Notes: generated by a model not told the origin, from the sequence alone. A stretch of 64,000 nucleotides of DNA from Dyadobacter sp. (GCF_017744695.1 NZ_JAGIAS010000001.1:1517013-1581012); one strand, 5' to 3'. Shown: positions 10,501 to 19,403, numbered from the stretch's first letter. Translations and numbers: made by a program.

Positions 10501-10815
10501 AACGGTGCTACCGCATACGGCTACCCAGGTAACCCACCGCGTGCAATGTACATCTACGACGCGAGCTACATCAAATTGAGAGAGGTAGCATTGACCTACG
10601 CGCTTCCACAGGCGATCGTAAGCAAACTGCGTGCATTCAAAGAGATCGACATCTCAGTAATCGGCCGTAACCTTTGGATCATTCACAAAAACATGGAGTT
10701 CCAGGATCCGGAAGAAGGTCTTGGTTCAGGTTTGCTGAATGGTGCGGGCGGTTACCAAAGCGGTGCTTACCCGGCTGTAAGAAACTATGGTTTCAATGTT
10801 AAATTCCGTTTCTAA
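7561..10815 (+). CDS. SusC/RagA-family TonB-dependent outer membrane transporter (locus 2)
   Basis: The protein has 1084 residues. A signal peptide (to LHAQ) is followed by a carboxypeptidase-D-regulatory-like domain (VTGKVTADDGSTLPGVNIS), TonB-box region EVVVTALG, plug with LWVIDGVPVTN and ALYGSRASNGVILVTTKQG, and a long barrel ending in NVKFRF. The N-terminal 110 residues closely resemble the divergent SusC of locus 1 and the SusC at 12462, which marks the three as paralogues. The barrel sequences are much less alike, so the substrates probably differ. The gene is preceded by a strong promoter match and followed after five bases by its susD. Confidence 0.95.
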   Translation: MRKTLCSLMGCLLLFLSQLHAQDLAVTGKVTADDGSTLPGVNISLKGTTRGTTTDSQGQYTITSSTGATLVFSFIGFQTQEVIVGNQSVINVTLKSDVSQLQEVVVTALGQERKRNELVYAAQQINNEQIVQARNPNVMNALAGKIAGLDIKTNNNMGGSTSAIIRGYKSITGNNQALWVIDGVPVTNANTNSTDQQTGRAGTDYGNAASDINPDNIASVNVLKGAAATALYGSRASNGVILVTTKQGRKNSFDVTVNSGVTWGKIDKTTYVKYQKEYGAGYGGDGAKDQFYRGNLGSGEGDIAVFDADASFGAKFDPNRMVYQWDAIDPSSPTFGKMTPWVAAKNGPDAFFETAVTSNQSVSILGGGENTTFKVGYTRSDEKGVLPNSKLGKNLFNFSASFDLTKKLTISANANYSQVKGMGRYGTGYDGKNPNQQFRQWFQTNVDLLEQKAAYFRNKQDVTWNWGDPTAPFDDNGPIYSENPYFARYQNYSNDSRDNFFGYAAAVYKIAPWIDLTTRFAYNGTQDMQEERIAFGSSDPAQYKRFNRGFNETNLDVIFNFRKAITKDINFSGLAGGSMRRSTENSIRAQTNGGMVVPGLFSLSNSANPIEAPTETYRRIGVDGLYAQASFGYKDLVNLDLTARQDKSTTLSKNNNTYFYPAIGANFNISNLEGLKRLGWLTMAKLSANYAEVGNDAPWGSTLDVYDKPTGLGNIPYFTLRNTKNNPDLKPERTKNYEFGLESAFLNDRVGFNFTYYRSSTLDQILPVSITAATGYAFRYVNSGEVQNKGIEISAYVTPIKVQDFSWTLNVNFARNRNKVISLYGEGATKVTNVQIASLQGGVSINAAEGQPFGVIRGTNFVYHEGTGQKVVKSNGIYAATASSSEIIGNPNPDWIGGVSNTLKYKTLSLSFLLDIRHGGDVWSLDQWYGEGTGLYPITAGLNELGNPKRSPVAQGGGVLFPGVQADGTPNTVRAANVDGNGATAYGYPGNPPRAMYIYDASYIKLREVALTYALPQAIVSKLRAFKEIDISVIGRNLWIIHKNMEFQDPEEGLGSGLLNGAGGYQSGAYPAVRNYGFNVKFRF

Positions 10816-10820
10816 GCGAT

Positions 10821-12257
10821 ATGAAAAAATTACTCATACTTTTCCTCCCGTTCCTGATGCTGACGTCGTGCGTCGACAGCCTGGACGATTATAATGTGGA
10901 TACCAAGCGCCCTTCTACGGCACCGCCTGTTACCCTGTTCTCGAATGCATTGAAAGGCCTGGCCGATACACTTACCAGCCCGAACGTCAATGTAAACAAC
11001 TACCGTTTGTATGTTCAACAGTGGACGACCACCACTTACCTGGACGAACCTCGTTATAATGTTACTGCCCGGATCATTCCGGAATCATTCTGGCGCGGAT
11101 TATACAAAGGTGTCATTTCTGATTTGAATGAGTCGAGAAGACTTATCAACGCAGATGCCCTTCTGTCACAACCTAGCAAGGACGTGCAGCTTGCGCAGAT
11201 CGAAATCGTGGAGATACTGACCTGGGCTGCATTGGTAAACACTTTCGGTAACATCCCTTATTCTGAGGCGATGAATCCGGAAAACCCGCTGCCTAAATAC
11301 GATGATGCGAAAACCATCTATGATGCGCTCCTGGTTCGTCTGGACGCAGCGTTGCCAAAGCTCGAATCGAAAGGAACGCCTTTCGGTGGTGGTGACCTGC
11401 TGTACAAAGGCAATATTCCGAAATGGGTAAAATTCGGCAACTCGCTAAAACTGAAACTGGCGATGATCATCGCCGACAGCGACCCGGACAAAGCTAAAAA
11501 GCTGGTAGCCGAAGCAGCTCCGAAGGTATTTACCAGCAATGCCGATAAAGCAGCTTTCCCTTACATTTCCACGCCGCCGAACTATAACCCGGTCGCTCAA
11601 AATATGAACTCGCTTTACACGAGTCGTCAGGACTTCATTCCTTCGGCAACCATCGTGACCCCAATGAACGAGCTGAGCGACCCAAGAAGACCTTTCTTCT
11701 TTACAACGATCAACGATAAATACGTAGGTGGACAGTACGGTTTTCTGAATACCTATTCAGCATTCTCACACGTGAGCGACAAGATCATCGATCCTGCTTT
11801 CGAAGGTCTTCTACTCGACTACTCGGAGGTAGAATTCCTGCTTGCGGAGGCTGTTGAAAGAGGTTTCATCGCAGGCTCGGCGGCTGACCACTATAACAAG
11901 GCTGTTACTGCGTCAATCACTTACTGGGGCGGTACTGCAGCGGAGGCGACAGCATACCTGGCGCAACCGAAAGTGGCCTATGCAACGGCTGCCCCGACCT
12001 GGAAGGAGAAAATCGGTTTCCAGAAATGGATTGCGCTCTACAACAGAGGCTGGGAATCATGGGTTGAATGGAGAAGACTCGACTACCCTAAATTGTCTCC
12101 TCCGTCAGGTGGAAACGTACCGGCCGGTCTGGCGATCCCAGTGCGCATGATCTACCCGATCGTGGAGCAAACCCTCAACGGTGCTAACCGCGAAGCAGCG
12201 GCAAGCGCTATCGGCGGCGACCTTGCATCGACCAAATTGTGGTGGGATAAGTTCTGA
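10821..12257 (+). CDS. SusD/RagB-family outer membrane lipoprotein (locus 2)
   Basis: The protein has 478 residues. The lipoprotein signal MKKLLILFLPFLMLTSC gives acylated Cys17, and VDSLDDYNVDTKRPS follows. The helical SusD fold is supported by NTFGNIPYSEAMNPENPLPKYDDAKTIYDALLVRLDAALPKL (in two parts around residues 135-180) and by the C-terminal pattern RLDYPKLSP...PVRMIYP, typical of the SusD-like_2 group. It works as the surface lid of the SusC encoded five bases upstream. A strong terminator follows directly, so this locus is a two-gene operon. Confidence 0.93.
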   Translation: MKKLLILFLPFLMLTSCVDSLDDYNVDTKRPSTAPPVTLFSNALKGLADTLTSPNVNVNNYRLYVQQWTTTTYLDEPRYNVTARIIPESFWRGLYKGVISDLNESRRLINADALLSQPSKDVQLAQIEIVEILTWAALVNTFGNIPYSEAMNPENPLPKYDDAKTIYDALLVRLDAALPKLESKGTPFGGGDLLYKGNIPKWVKFGNSLKLKLAMIIADSDPDKAKKLVAEAAPKVFTSNADKAAFPYISTPPNYNPVAQNMNSLYTSRQDFIPSATIVTPMNELSDPRRPFFFTTINDKYVGGQYGFLNTYSAFSHVSDKIIDPAFEGLLLDYSEVEFLLAEAVERGFIAGSAADHYNKAVTASITYWGGTAAEATAYLAQPKVAYATAAPTWKEKIGFQKWIALYNRGWESWVEWRRLDYPKLSPPSGGNVPAGLAIPVRMIYPIVEQTLNGANREAAASAIGGDLASTKLWWDKF

Positions 12258-12278
12258 TATCCAAACCAGCGATACGTG

Positions 12279-12311
12279 GAAAGGTGGGCTTCGGTCCACC
12301 TTTCTTTTTTT
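12279..12311 (+). terminator. Rho-independent terminator after the second susD
   Basis: A 9-bp perfect stem GAAAGGTGG/CCACCTTTC (12279-12287 and 12296-12304) is extended by a C-G pair closing a UUCG tetraloop. Seven T residues follow (12305-12311). This is one of the clearest terminators in the window. Confidence 0.93.
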
Positions 12312-12423
12312 GTAACAATCATAATCTCTTGGAGGATATTATACCGATTAAAAGCTCAACCCGGCCGGACGCTGGATGCATTCCGAATATGCGCTTCTAG
12401 TCATTGTAAATTCAGAGTCATAA

Positions 12424-12437
12424 GGTTTTCGAAAACC
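12424..12437. promoter_or_regulatory. 14-bp perfect palindrome upstream of the third susC (possible operator)
   Basis: GGTTTTCGAAAACC is a perfect palindrome 24 bases before the chosen susC start at 12462. No clear TAnnTTTG box is visible between the terminator at 12279 and this gene. The palindrome could be an operator or an RNA stem; the role is inference. Confidence 0.35.
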
Positions 12438-12461
12438 CTTCCACCTACAAACCTGACTTTG

Positions 12462-15400
12462 ATGAAATCACTGCTACTCATGATCGGAGCCGGTATGCTC
12501 GTGCTCTTTTTCAACAACGCCTACGCACAAACGCGCGAACTGACCGGCAAGGTTACTGCCGAAGACGGATCTGCACTTCCTGGTGTCAATATATCCTTGA
12601 AGAACACTACAAAGGGTACAATTACTGACAGCAACGGCCAATACGCTATCTCTTCCGAACCAGGATCTACCCTTGTTTTCAGTTTCATTGGTTTCAAAAG
12701 CAAGGAAGTCCCGATTGGAAATCAAACAAAGCTCGACGTTATCCTGACCAGTGACGAAACACAACTTCAGGAAATAGTCATCACGTCGCTTGGCATTGCC
12801 CGCGAGAAGAAAGCACTCGGCTATGCCGTACAGGAAATCAAAGCCGACAAACTCACGCTCGCCCGCGACCCGAATATCGGTAATGCACTCGCCGGGAAAA
12901 TTGCCGGTGTGCAGGTACTTGGCCAATCCGCCGCGAAGTTTGGTACACCCAGCATTCGTATAAGAGGAATCAACTCGCTGGCGGGCAGCGACCCTCTGTA
13001 TGTAGTGGATGGCACACCCACCGACATCAGCATGGTGAACATGGATGACGTGGAGTCCCTGACCGTTTTGAAAGGCCCTTCTGCAACGGCATTATACGGG
13101 AACCGTGCATCGGCAGGTGTGGTGGTAGTAACGACCAAAAGGGGAAAAACCGGCGAAACCTCACTGTCCTTCAACCATAGTATGACAATGGACCAGGTGT
13201 CGCTTTTGCCCAAATATCAGAACGAATATGGCGGTGGCTATTCACAGGAATGGGAGACTTTCAAATTTGACCCCAAAATACATCCCGCCGCCTGGGCTTC
13301 TTTTGAAGGACAACGGATACTCGATTATTCCGCGGATGAGAGCTGGGGGCCTAAACTGGACGGTTCGATGCACCGATCGGCCTTCTCGTGGCAGCCGGGA
13401 GAAGGTTTCGGGAAGGAAACGCCGTACATCGCACACCCGAACAATGTCCGCGATTTTTTTGAAAAGCCTGTCAGCTATAATTCCAACATCGCGTTTTCCA
13501 AAGCCGGCGACAGCTACTCCTCACGTATTTCCTACACCCATATTGTCAACAATGGCATTGTCCCGAACAGTCGTCAACTCCGCGACTACATCAGCGCGAA
13601 AACCTCGGTAACTTTTGCAAAAAAACTGACTGCCGAACTGAATGTAAGTTACACAGGAACAAAAACGGATAACACTCCCGCCGACCGCTATGGCAGCTCG
13701 GGTGGTACCGGGTCGGGGACGAACCTTTTCAGCACCAGCAATTCCACCCTAAATGGTTACAATCAAACCACAGGGTCATTCAATCAATGGTTTCAGCGCC
13801 AGTTGGATATCAAAGACCTCAAAAATTATAAAAATTCAGACGGCACTTTCAGAAGCTGGAATATCGGAAGCCCAACCGATGCCCGGCCTAAATATTGGGA
13901 TAGCCCTTACACGCAAGCCTACGAAAACACGAATGTCAACCGTCAGCAACGCATTTTCGGCGACGCCGGCGTCACCTATCACATCGCCGACTTTCTGAAA
14001 ATTACAGGCAAATTCCGCCGCGACTATGGTACTTACTTCATGGACGGACGTGTCGCATCAGGAACGTTAAATGCAGGCGGGCTGGGTGCATATGCTTATC
14101 TGACAGGAGCTATACTTGAAAACAATTATGAGAGCATCGTGAGCTTCAACAAGGAGATCCATAAGATATCGATCCTTGTAAATGCCGGTGGAAATATACG
14201 CTACAATCGCACGGAGGGAACACTTCAAGCCACTGCCGGCGGGCTTACCACACCAGGTTACTACAATATAGCTGCGTCGAAAGACCGCCCGACAACGGCA
14301 AACTACCTGTTTGAGCGGAAAGTGAATAGCCTGTTTGCGAATGCCAGCCTGGGATACGGAGAATTTCTTTTTGTCGAAGGATCGGTACGAAACGATTGGT
14401 CGTCGACACTCCCCTCATCAAGCAATGCTTATCTGTACCCGTCGATATCTACGAGCCTGGTGTTCTCGGAATTTGTCCCCACGAATCGGATTTTAACGTT
14501 CGGAAAGCTCAGAGCGGGTTACGCGCAGGTTGGGACAGACCTCGGACCATATCAGACTGCGTTGAGTTACACGGTCGGAACATTTTATGGAACAAACCCT
14601 TCAATGGCGCTCCCCGGCACCCTCCCCAATTCCAGTCTGAAACCGGGCATGTCGTCATCCTATGAAGGTGGAATCGATCTGCAATTTTTTGGTAACCGCC
14701 TTGGATTGGAATTTACGGCGTACAAAAACGACAACAGCAATCAGATCATCCCCCTGGCGGTGGCATCCACAAGCGGCTATAACAATGCGGTCGTTAATGC
14801 AGGTTTGATTACCACCAAAGGGCTTGAACTTCACATTTCAGCTCAGCCGGTCAAAACGGGCGCCTTCATTTGGGAGCTGGATATCAATGCCGACCGAAAT
14901 CAATCCAAAGTGGTCGAACTGACCGAACAAAGCAATAACTATCGCCTTGACGGCCCGCAATGGCGGGCGCTTACGCTCAATGCGCGTGTAGGCCAGGATT
15001 GGGGAATGCTGGAAGGCGTCGGAATCAAGAAGGATGCGAATGGCCGGAAAGTGGTCTACTCCCCCACTCCTGAAAACATCAAAGCCGGTAAAGCGGGATT
15101 ATATGTAAAAGAAAACAATGTCAATTTGGGCAATGTCCTACCCAAGTTCAAAGGTGGGATGATCAATGCATTCGAGTACAAAGGGCTCACACTGCAAGCC
15201 AGTACCGATTTTGTAGTAGGCGGCAAGTTCTTTTCAGTAACCCGTATGTTCAACGCAGGATCTGGCCTTGCCGCGGAAACTGCCGGAAACAACGAATTAG
15301 GTAACCCCAAGCGCGACGATCCCGACAAAGGGGGCGGTGTATTACTGGATGCAGTCACGGAAGACGGCCAGCCGAACACGCACCGGGTCGATACCCAGAA

Positions 15401-15680
15401 TCTCTACGAAAACTGGCTTTTCGCGCTCAATGAGGAATGGATTTACGACAAAACCTACGTAAAACTCCGTGAGCTGTCGCTGGGCTATAAGATCCCCAAA
15501 AGGTATTTAGGCAAGTATCTAAAGTCAGCCAGCGTTTCGCTGATCGGCCGCAACCTGTTGCTGATTTACAGTGCCATTGGCGGCGGAATCGATATATCGG
15601 AAACGGAAACGCTTTGGTATGAAGGCGGGCAGCTCCCGCCGGTAAGATCCGTAGGCGCCACACTCAGAGTCGGTTTTTAA
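12462..15680 (+). CDS. SusC/RagA-family TonB-dependent outer membrane transporter (locus 3)
   Basis: The start at 12462 gives 1072 residues and a proper signal peptide (MKSLLLMIGAGMLVLFFNNAYA). An upstream in-frame GTG at 12276 would translate the terminator hairpin and was rejected. The domains are as in the other two SusC proteins: regulatory-like domain (LTGKVTAEDGSALPGVN), TonB-box region EIVITSLG, plug with LYVVDGTPTD and ALYGNRASAGVVVVTTKRG, and a barrel ending ATLRVGF. It forms a SusCD complex with the lipoprotein encoded 29 bases downstream. The barrel has its own character, so the cargo probably differs from that of locus 2. Confidence 0.94.
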   Translation: MKSLLLMIGAGMLVLFFNNAYAQTRELTGKVTAEDGSALPGVNISLKNTTKGTITDSNGQYAISSEPGSTLVFSFIGFKSKEVPIGNQTKLDVILTSDETQLQEIVITSLGIAREKKALGYAVQEIKADKLTLARDPNIGNALAGKIAGVQVLGQSAAKFGTPSIRIRGINSLAGSDPLYVVDGTPTDISMVNMDDVESLTVLKGPSATALYGNRASAGVVVVTTKRGKTGETSLSFNHSMTMDQVSLLPKYQNEYGGGYSQEWETFKFDPKIHPAAWASFEGQRILDYSADESWGPKLDGSMHRSAFSWQPGEGFGKETPYIAHPNNVRDFFEKPVSYNSNIAFSKAGDSYSSRISYTHIVNNGIVPNSRQLRDYISAKTSVTFAKKLTAELNVSYTGTKTDNTPADRYGSSGGTGSGTNLFSTSNSTLNGYNQTTGSFNQWFQRQLDIKDLKNYKNSDGTFRSWNIGSPTDARPKYWDSPYTQAYENTNVNRQQRIFGDAGVTYHIADFLKITGKFRRDYGTYFMDGRVASGTLNAGGLGAYAYLTGAILENNYESIVSFNKEIHKISILVNAGGNIRYNRTEGTLQATAGGLTTPGYYNIAASKDRPTTANYLFERKVNSLFANASLGYGEFLFVEGSVRNDWSSTLPSSSNAYLYPSISTSLVFSEFVPTNRILTFGKLRAGYAQVGTDLGPYQTALSYTVGTFYGTNPSMALPGTLPNSSLKPGMSSSYEGGIDLQFFGNRLGLEFTAYKNDNSNQIIPLAVASTSGYNNAVVNAGLITTKGLELHISAQPVKTGAFIWELDINADRNQSKVVELTEQSNNYRLDGPQWRALTLNARVGQDWGMLEGVGIKKDANGRKVVYSPTPENIKAGKAGLYVKENNVNLGNVLPKFKGGMINAFEYKGLTLQASTDFVVGGKFFSVTRMFNAGSGLAAETAGNNELGNPKRDDPDKGGGVLLDAVTEDGQPNTHRVDTQNLYENWLFALNEEWIYDKTYVKLRELSLGYKIPKRYLGKYLKSASVSLIGRNLLLIYSAIGGGIDISETETLWYEGGQLPPVRSVGATLRVGF

Positions 15681-15709
15681 GTACCCATTTACCTCAATTC
15701 CGTGTCATC

Positions 15710-17158
15710 ATGAAAAAATATCGGGCATTATCTATCATCACAATTCTCCTCCTTACGCTGGCGTCCGGATGCAGCGACTTCGGAGATATCAATGTTAACC
15801 CCAACAATCCGTCCACCCCGAGTACAGCCGGCCTGCTTACCGGCGCACTGCGCAACGTAGGCATCGTCAACTCGCAGGTAGGTCCAGGCGGGGCGAACAT
15901 CGTCCCGGCGATGTATGTGCAACAGTTCGGAGATGTGATTTATATCGAAGATTCGAAGTACAAAACGATTAACTTCAACTACAATGGCTGGTATGCCGGC
16001 CCGCTTGTTAATCTGCAACACATCATCCAGCTTAACACCGACGAAAAAAGCAAGGTTAATGCATCCACATTTGGTTCCAATGCCAATCAGATCGCCATCG
16101 CGCGAATCCTCAAAGCTTACTTTTTTCAATGGATCACCGACCGGTGGGGCGACATCCCTTATTCCGAAGCATTGAAAGGCGACGCCGACTTCACCCCGGC
16201 ATTCGACAAACAAGAAGCCATCTACACGGACCTGTTTAAAGAATGGAAAGAAGCCGCCGGCCAATTCGACGAAGGCAAAGCGGTTCAGGGTGATATTCTT
16301 TTGAACGGAAATGCAGCGAAATGGAAGAAATTCGCCAACTCCCTCCGGCTCATCGCCGCATTGCGACTTTCGAAAGTCAAGCCAGACTTAGGTAAAAAAG
16401 AATTTCAGGCAGCATTGGACGATGGAGTTATCAGCTCAGCCGCCGACAATGTTCAATACAAGTTTCTCGCTGAATCGACCAATGAAAACCCTGTTTACAC
16501 CAATTATGTAGTGAGTAATAGAAAAGATTACGCGCTGAGCGACGTATTTGTCAACTATTTGAAAAAAACATCCGATCCGCGGCTTCCTTTTCTGGCAGGC
16601 AAGAACGTCTCGGGGGAATATGTGGGCGTTCCCTATGCGGTAGGCGGCGCAAAGGCACAGGATTTATCCCTAATCGGCACGGCACTTTCTCAGCAAAATT
16701 CTGCGGTAAACATTATCACCTATGCACAGGTACTATTCGCGCAAGCGGAAGCAGCCGCGCTGGGCTGGACCAATGGAAATGCCAAAATGCTGTACGAATC
16801 TGCTGTGGAGGCGTCATTACAGCAGTGGATGGGCAGCAGCTATACCGAAAATGCATTGAAAAACTATCTCGCTCAGCCAGAAGTAACTTACTCCGCCAAT
16901 TCCGCCATCGAACACATCAGCACACAGCGGTGGATCGCACTCTTTTTTCAGGGTACGGAAGCATGGTCGGAATGGCGACGAACAGGTTTTCCTATCCTGA
17001 AACCAGCTGCTACGACGCTCAACGGAGGCACCGAAATTCCCCGTCGCCTCGCCTACCCCGTAACGGAAAACACAATTAACCACGATAACTACCAGGCCGT
17101 CATAAGTAGCCAGGGTAAGGATGACCATTACACGAGAGTGTGGTGGGACAAACCCTGA
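15710..17158 (+). CDS. SusD/RagB-family outer membrane lipoprotein (locus 3)
   Basis: The protein has 482 residues with lipoprotein Cys21 (TLASGC) and the opening SDFGDINVNPNNPS, the hallmark of the SusD-like_2 subfamily. TDRWGDIPYSEALKGDADFTPAF around 140-165 and WSEWRRTGFPILKPA near 425 are shared with its paralogues. It binds substrate above the SusC of the same locus and is the second gene of the pair. Its stop at 17158 is followed 35 bases later by a terminator. Confidence 0.93.
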   Translation: MKKYRALSIITILLLTLASGCSDFGDINVNPNNPSTPSTAGLLTGALRNVGIVNSQVGPGGANIVPAMYVQQFGDVIYIEDSKYKTINFNYNGWYAGPLVNLQHIIQLNTDEKSKVNASTFGSNANQIAIARILKAYFFQWITDRWGDIPYSEALKGDADFTPAFDKQEAIYTDLFKEWKEAAGQFDEGKAVQGDILLNGNAAKWKKFANSLRLIAALRLSKVKPDLGKKEFQAALDDGVISSAADNVQYKFLAESTNENPVYTNYVVSNRKDYALSDVFVNYLKKTSDPRLPFLAGKNVSGEYVGVPYAVGGAKAQDLSLIGTALSQQNSAVNIITYAQVLFAQAEAAALGWTNGNAKMLYESAVEASLQQWMGSSYTENALKNYLAQPEVTYSANSAIEHISTQRWIALFFQGTEAWSEWRRTGFPILKPAATTLNGGTEIPRRLAYPVTENTINHDNYQAVISSQGKDDHYTRVWWDKP

Positions 17159-17193
17159 CCATGATAAATTACAAGTTTCCCAATAGTACATTT

Positions 17194-17227
17194 TCAGCCA
17201 CGTGCTTCACGTGGCTGAACTTTTTTT
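17194..17227 (+). terminator. Rho-independent terminator after the third susD
   Basis: The 10-bp perfect stem TCAGCCACGT/ACGTGGCTGA (17194-17203 and 17209-17218) has a 5-base loop. It is followed by AC and seven T. Confidence 0.9.
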
Positions 17228-17271
17228 ACGAAAAATCCACACAAAACCTTCAAAACAATGCCATTGTATCG

Positions 17272-17299
17272 TTGCGTCATTTGATTTTCTTTAACTTTG
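17272..17299 (+). promoter_or_regulatory. Bacteroidota-type promoter for the aminotransferase gene
   Basis: TTG (17272-17274), 17 bases, then TAACTTTG (17292-17299), an exact TAnnTTTG match. The predicted transcription start near 17306 supports the ATG at 17323 rather than any start farther upstream. Confidence 0.6.
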
Positions 17300-17322
17300 A
17301 GAATTATTCAACTCTTGAAAAA

Positions 17323-18567
17323 ATGGAATTTTTAAAAAGTGACCGTCTGAATCATCTCAAATACGAGATTCGCGGTGCTACCTACCAAAAAGCGTTAGAG
17401 CTTGAAAGTCAGGGCTACAAAATCCATAATCTGAACATCGGTAACCCCGCACCGTTCGGTTTCGATTCGCCTGACGAGATCGTCCACGACATTATCATGA
17501 ACATCCGCAATGCGCAAGGCTACTCGGATTCTCGTGGCTTGTTCGCGGCGCGTAAGGCGATCATGCACTACACACAAACAATTGGTATTCAAGACGTTGA
17601 AATCAACGATATTTTCATCGGAAACGGTGTGAGCGAGCTGATCCTGCTCTCTATGCAGGCATTGCTCAATCCTGGTGACGAAATACTCGTACCTTCCCCG
17701 GACTATCCCCTCTGGACAGCTGCCATTTCGCTCAGCGGCGGCACACCAGTACATTATATATGTGACGAAGAGGCTGATTGGAACCCCGATCTGGATGATC
17801 TCGAAAAGAAAATTACTTCGCGTACCAAAGGGATCGTAATCATCAACCCTAACAACCCGACGGGTGCGGTGTATGATAAAGAAGTACTCGCCCGCATCGC
17901 ACGGATTGCGGAAGAGCATGGCCTGATCGTTTTCTCGGACGAGATCTACGACAAGATCCTTTATGATGGAGCTGTACACCATCCGATGGGCTCGTTTGTT
18001 ACCGACACGCTCTGTGTGTCTTATGGCGGACTGTCGAAAAACTACCGCTCAGCTGGTTTCCGTGGCGGATGGATGATCCTCAGTGGCGCGAAACAAAAAG
18101 CCAAATCTTACGCGGAAGGCCTGCTCCTGCTCGCAAGCATGCGCCTGTGCGCGAATGTGCCTACGCAATATGCGATCCAAACGGCACTGGGCGGTTACCA
18201 GAGTATCAAAGAACACGTGGTACCGACAGGCAGGTTGTACAAACAGATGAACCTCGTTTACGACAGACTGACGTCCATTCCGGGCATTACCTGTGTGAAG
18301 CCGAAAGGATCATTGTACGTGTTCCCAAAAATCGACCTGAAAAAGTTTGGTTTCAAAGCCGACGACCAGTTTGTATATGAGCTGCTTTCCGACCAGAAAG
18401 TGCTGGTAGTCGCCGGAACGGGCTTCAATTACCATCTGGATCCGCATTTCCGGATTGTGTTCCTGCCGACCGTCGACGAGTTGAACCAGGCGATGGACAA
18501 GCTGGAATTCTTCCTGACCAACCGCCGCATTATGTCGACCCGTACAGTTGAAGATATGATTGCGTAA
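17323..18567 (+). CDS. Pyridoxal-phosphate aminotransferase, class I/II (alanine aminotransferase AlaA-like)
   Basis: The chosen ATG gives 414 residues; a longer frame from 17140 would overlap susD and run through its terminator. Fold-type I features are present: NPNNPTGAVYD (substrate/PLP contact), FSDEIYDKI (Asp that contacts the pyridine nitrogen) and SYGGLSKNYRSAGFRGGW with Lys239 as the Schiff-base lysine. Close resemblance in length and motifs to AlaA-type enzymes suggests transfer between alanine and 2-oxoglutarate, but aspartate or aromatic substrates cannot be excluded. The protein has no signal peptide and is cytoplasmic. It is followed after 43 bases by the queuosine-precursor transporter gene. 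Confidence 0.9.
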   Translation: MEFLKSDRLNHLKYEIRGATYQKALELESQGYKIHNLNIGNPAPFGFDSPDEIVHDIIMNIRNAQGYSDSRGLFAARKAIMHYTQTIGIQDVEINDIFIGNGVSELILLSMQALLNPGDEILVPSPDYPLWTAAISLSGGTPVHYICDEEADWNPDLDDLEKKITSRTKGIVIINPNNPTGAVYDKEVLARIARIAEEHGLIVFSDEIYDKILYDGAVHHPMGSFVTDTLCVSYGGLSKNYRSAGFRGGWMILSGAKQKAKSYAEGLLLLASMRLCANVPTQYAIQTALGGYQSIKEHVVPTGRLYKQMNLVYDRLTSIPGITCVKPKGSLYVFPKIDLKKFGFKADDQFVYELLSDQKVLVVAGTGFNYHLDPHFRIVFLPTVDELNQAMDKLEFFLTNRRIMSTRTVEDMIA

Positions 18568-18610
18568 GTAATATTTAACCTAAACCTCCACTGAAAGTAC
18601 TTATCGCCCG

Positions 18611-19399
18611 ATGACCATACCCGACAGAACCATTCAGGAGGCCAAACGCCAACGGCTGTTCCTCCTCCTTTGCGGTATCTTTCTTACCAACGCGCTCATC
18701 GCGGAGATTATCGGCGGTAAAATATTTTCAGTGGAGACCCTTTTGGGTATCGCGCCGGCCCAGTTACCGATCGGTGGTCAGAAGCTGGATTTCAACATGA
18801 CGGCAGGGGTGATCAGCTGGCCCATCGTATTTATCACGTCCGACATTATCAATGAGTATTTCGGTCGAAAGGGCGTGAAAAGAATCTCTTACGTTACCTC
18901 GGCGCTGATCGTCTATACATTCCTGATCATTTACGTGGCTACCAAGGTGCCGCCTGCGCAATTCTGGCTTGAACTCAACAATACCGACACCCAGGGTAAC
19001 ACATTCAATATCAACGACGCATTCTCCAAAATCTTCAACCAGGGCCTGGGCATCATGATCGGATCAATCACCGCCTTTTTATTGGGGCAATTGCTGGACA
19101 TCCTGGTATTCTCCTGGCTCCGCCGGAAAACCGGCAGCCGCTTCATCTGGCTCCGCGCCACCGGATCTACTATGTTTTCACAGCTGATCGACAGCTTCGT
19201 CGTGATTGGTATCGCGTTTTATGTGTTCGGGAACTGGGATTTGAAACTGGTCTTTTCAGTAGGCACCATTAACTACCTTTATAAAGGCGTGGTGGCGATC
19301 CTTCTGACCCCACTTTTGTACATAGCGCATTATTTCATCGATAATTACCTCGGCAAGGAGTACGCAGAAGAGCTCTCCCACCATGCCGCGCACGAGTAG
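18611..19399 (+). CDS. Queuosine precursor transporter (YhhQ/VUT family)
   Basis: The 262-residue integral membrane protein has about six to seven hydrophobic segments. Family marks are ANALIAEIIGGKIFS-like text near the N-terminus (TNALIAEIIGGKIF), WPIVFITSDIINEYFGRKGVKRISY and the C-terminal helix GTINYLYKGVVAILLTPLLY. YhhQ-type proteins import queuine or preQ precursors for tRNA wobble-base modification. No other que/tgt gene lies nearby in this window. It converges on the methyltransferase gene with a four-base gap. Confidence 0.88.
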   Translation: MTIPDRTIQEAKRQRLFLLLCGIFLTNALIAEIIGGKIFSVETLLGIAPAQLPIGGQKLDFNMTAGVISWPIVFITSDIINEYFGRKGVKRISYVTSALIVYTFLIIYVATKVPPAQFWLELNNTDTQGNTFNINDAFSKIFNQGLGIMIGSITAFLLGQLLDILVFSWLRRKTGSRFIWLRATGSTMFSQLIDSFVVIGIAFYVFGNWDLKLVFSVGTINYLYKGVVAILLTPLLYIAHYFIDNYLGKEYAEELSHHAAHE

Positions 19400-19403
19400 C
19401 ATC

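Noticed and set aside
3577-10815. Invertible segment between the two divergent susC genes
   Set aside because: The genes are similar in their first 300 bases but share no long identical stretch that I can see, and no recombinase gene is near.
12276-12461. Upstream GTG start for the third SusC protein
   Set aside because: Translation would run through a strong terminator hairpin and put 62 unrelated residues before a perfect signal peptide.
935-17158. ECF sigma/anti-sigma control of the SusC proteins
   Set aside because: The SusC proteins lack the STN signalling domain, and no FecI/FecR-type gene is present.
17140-17322. Upstream start for the aminotransferase
   Set aside because: It overlaps the susD gene, crosses a terminator and lies upstream of the promoter at 17272-17299.
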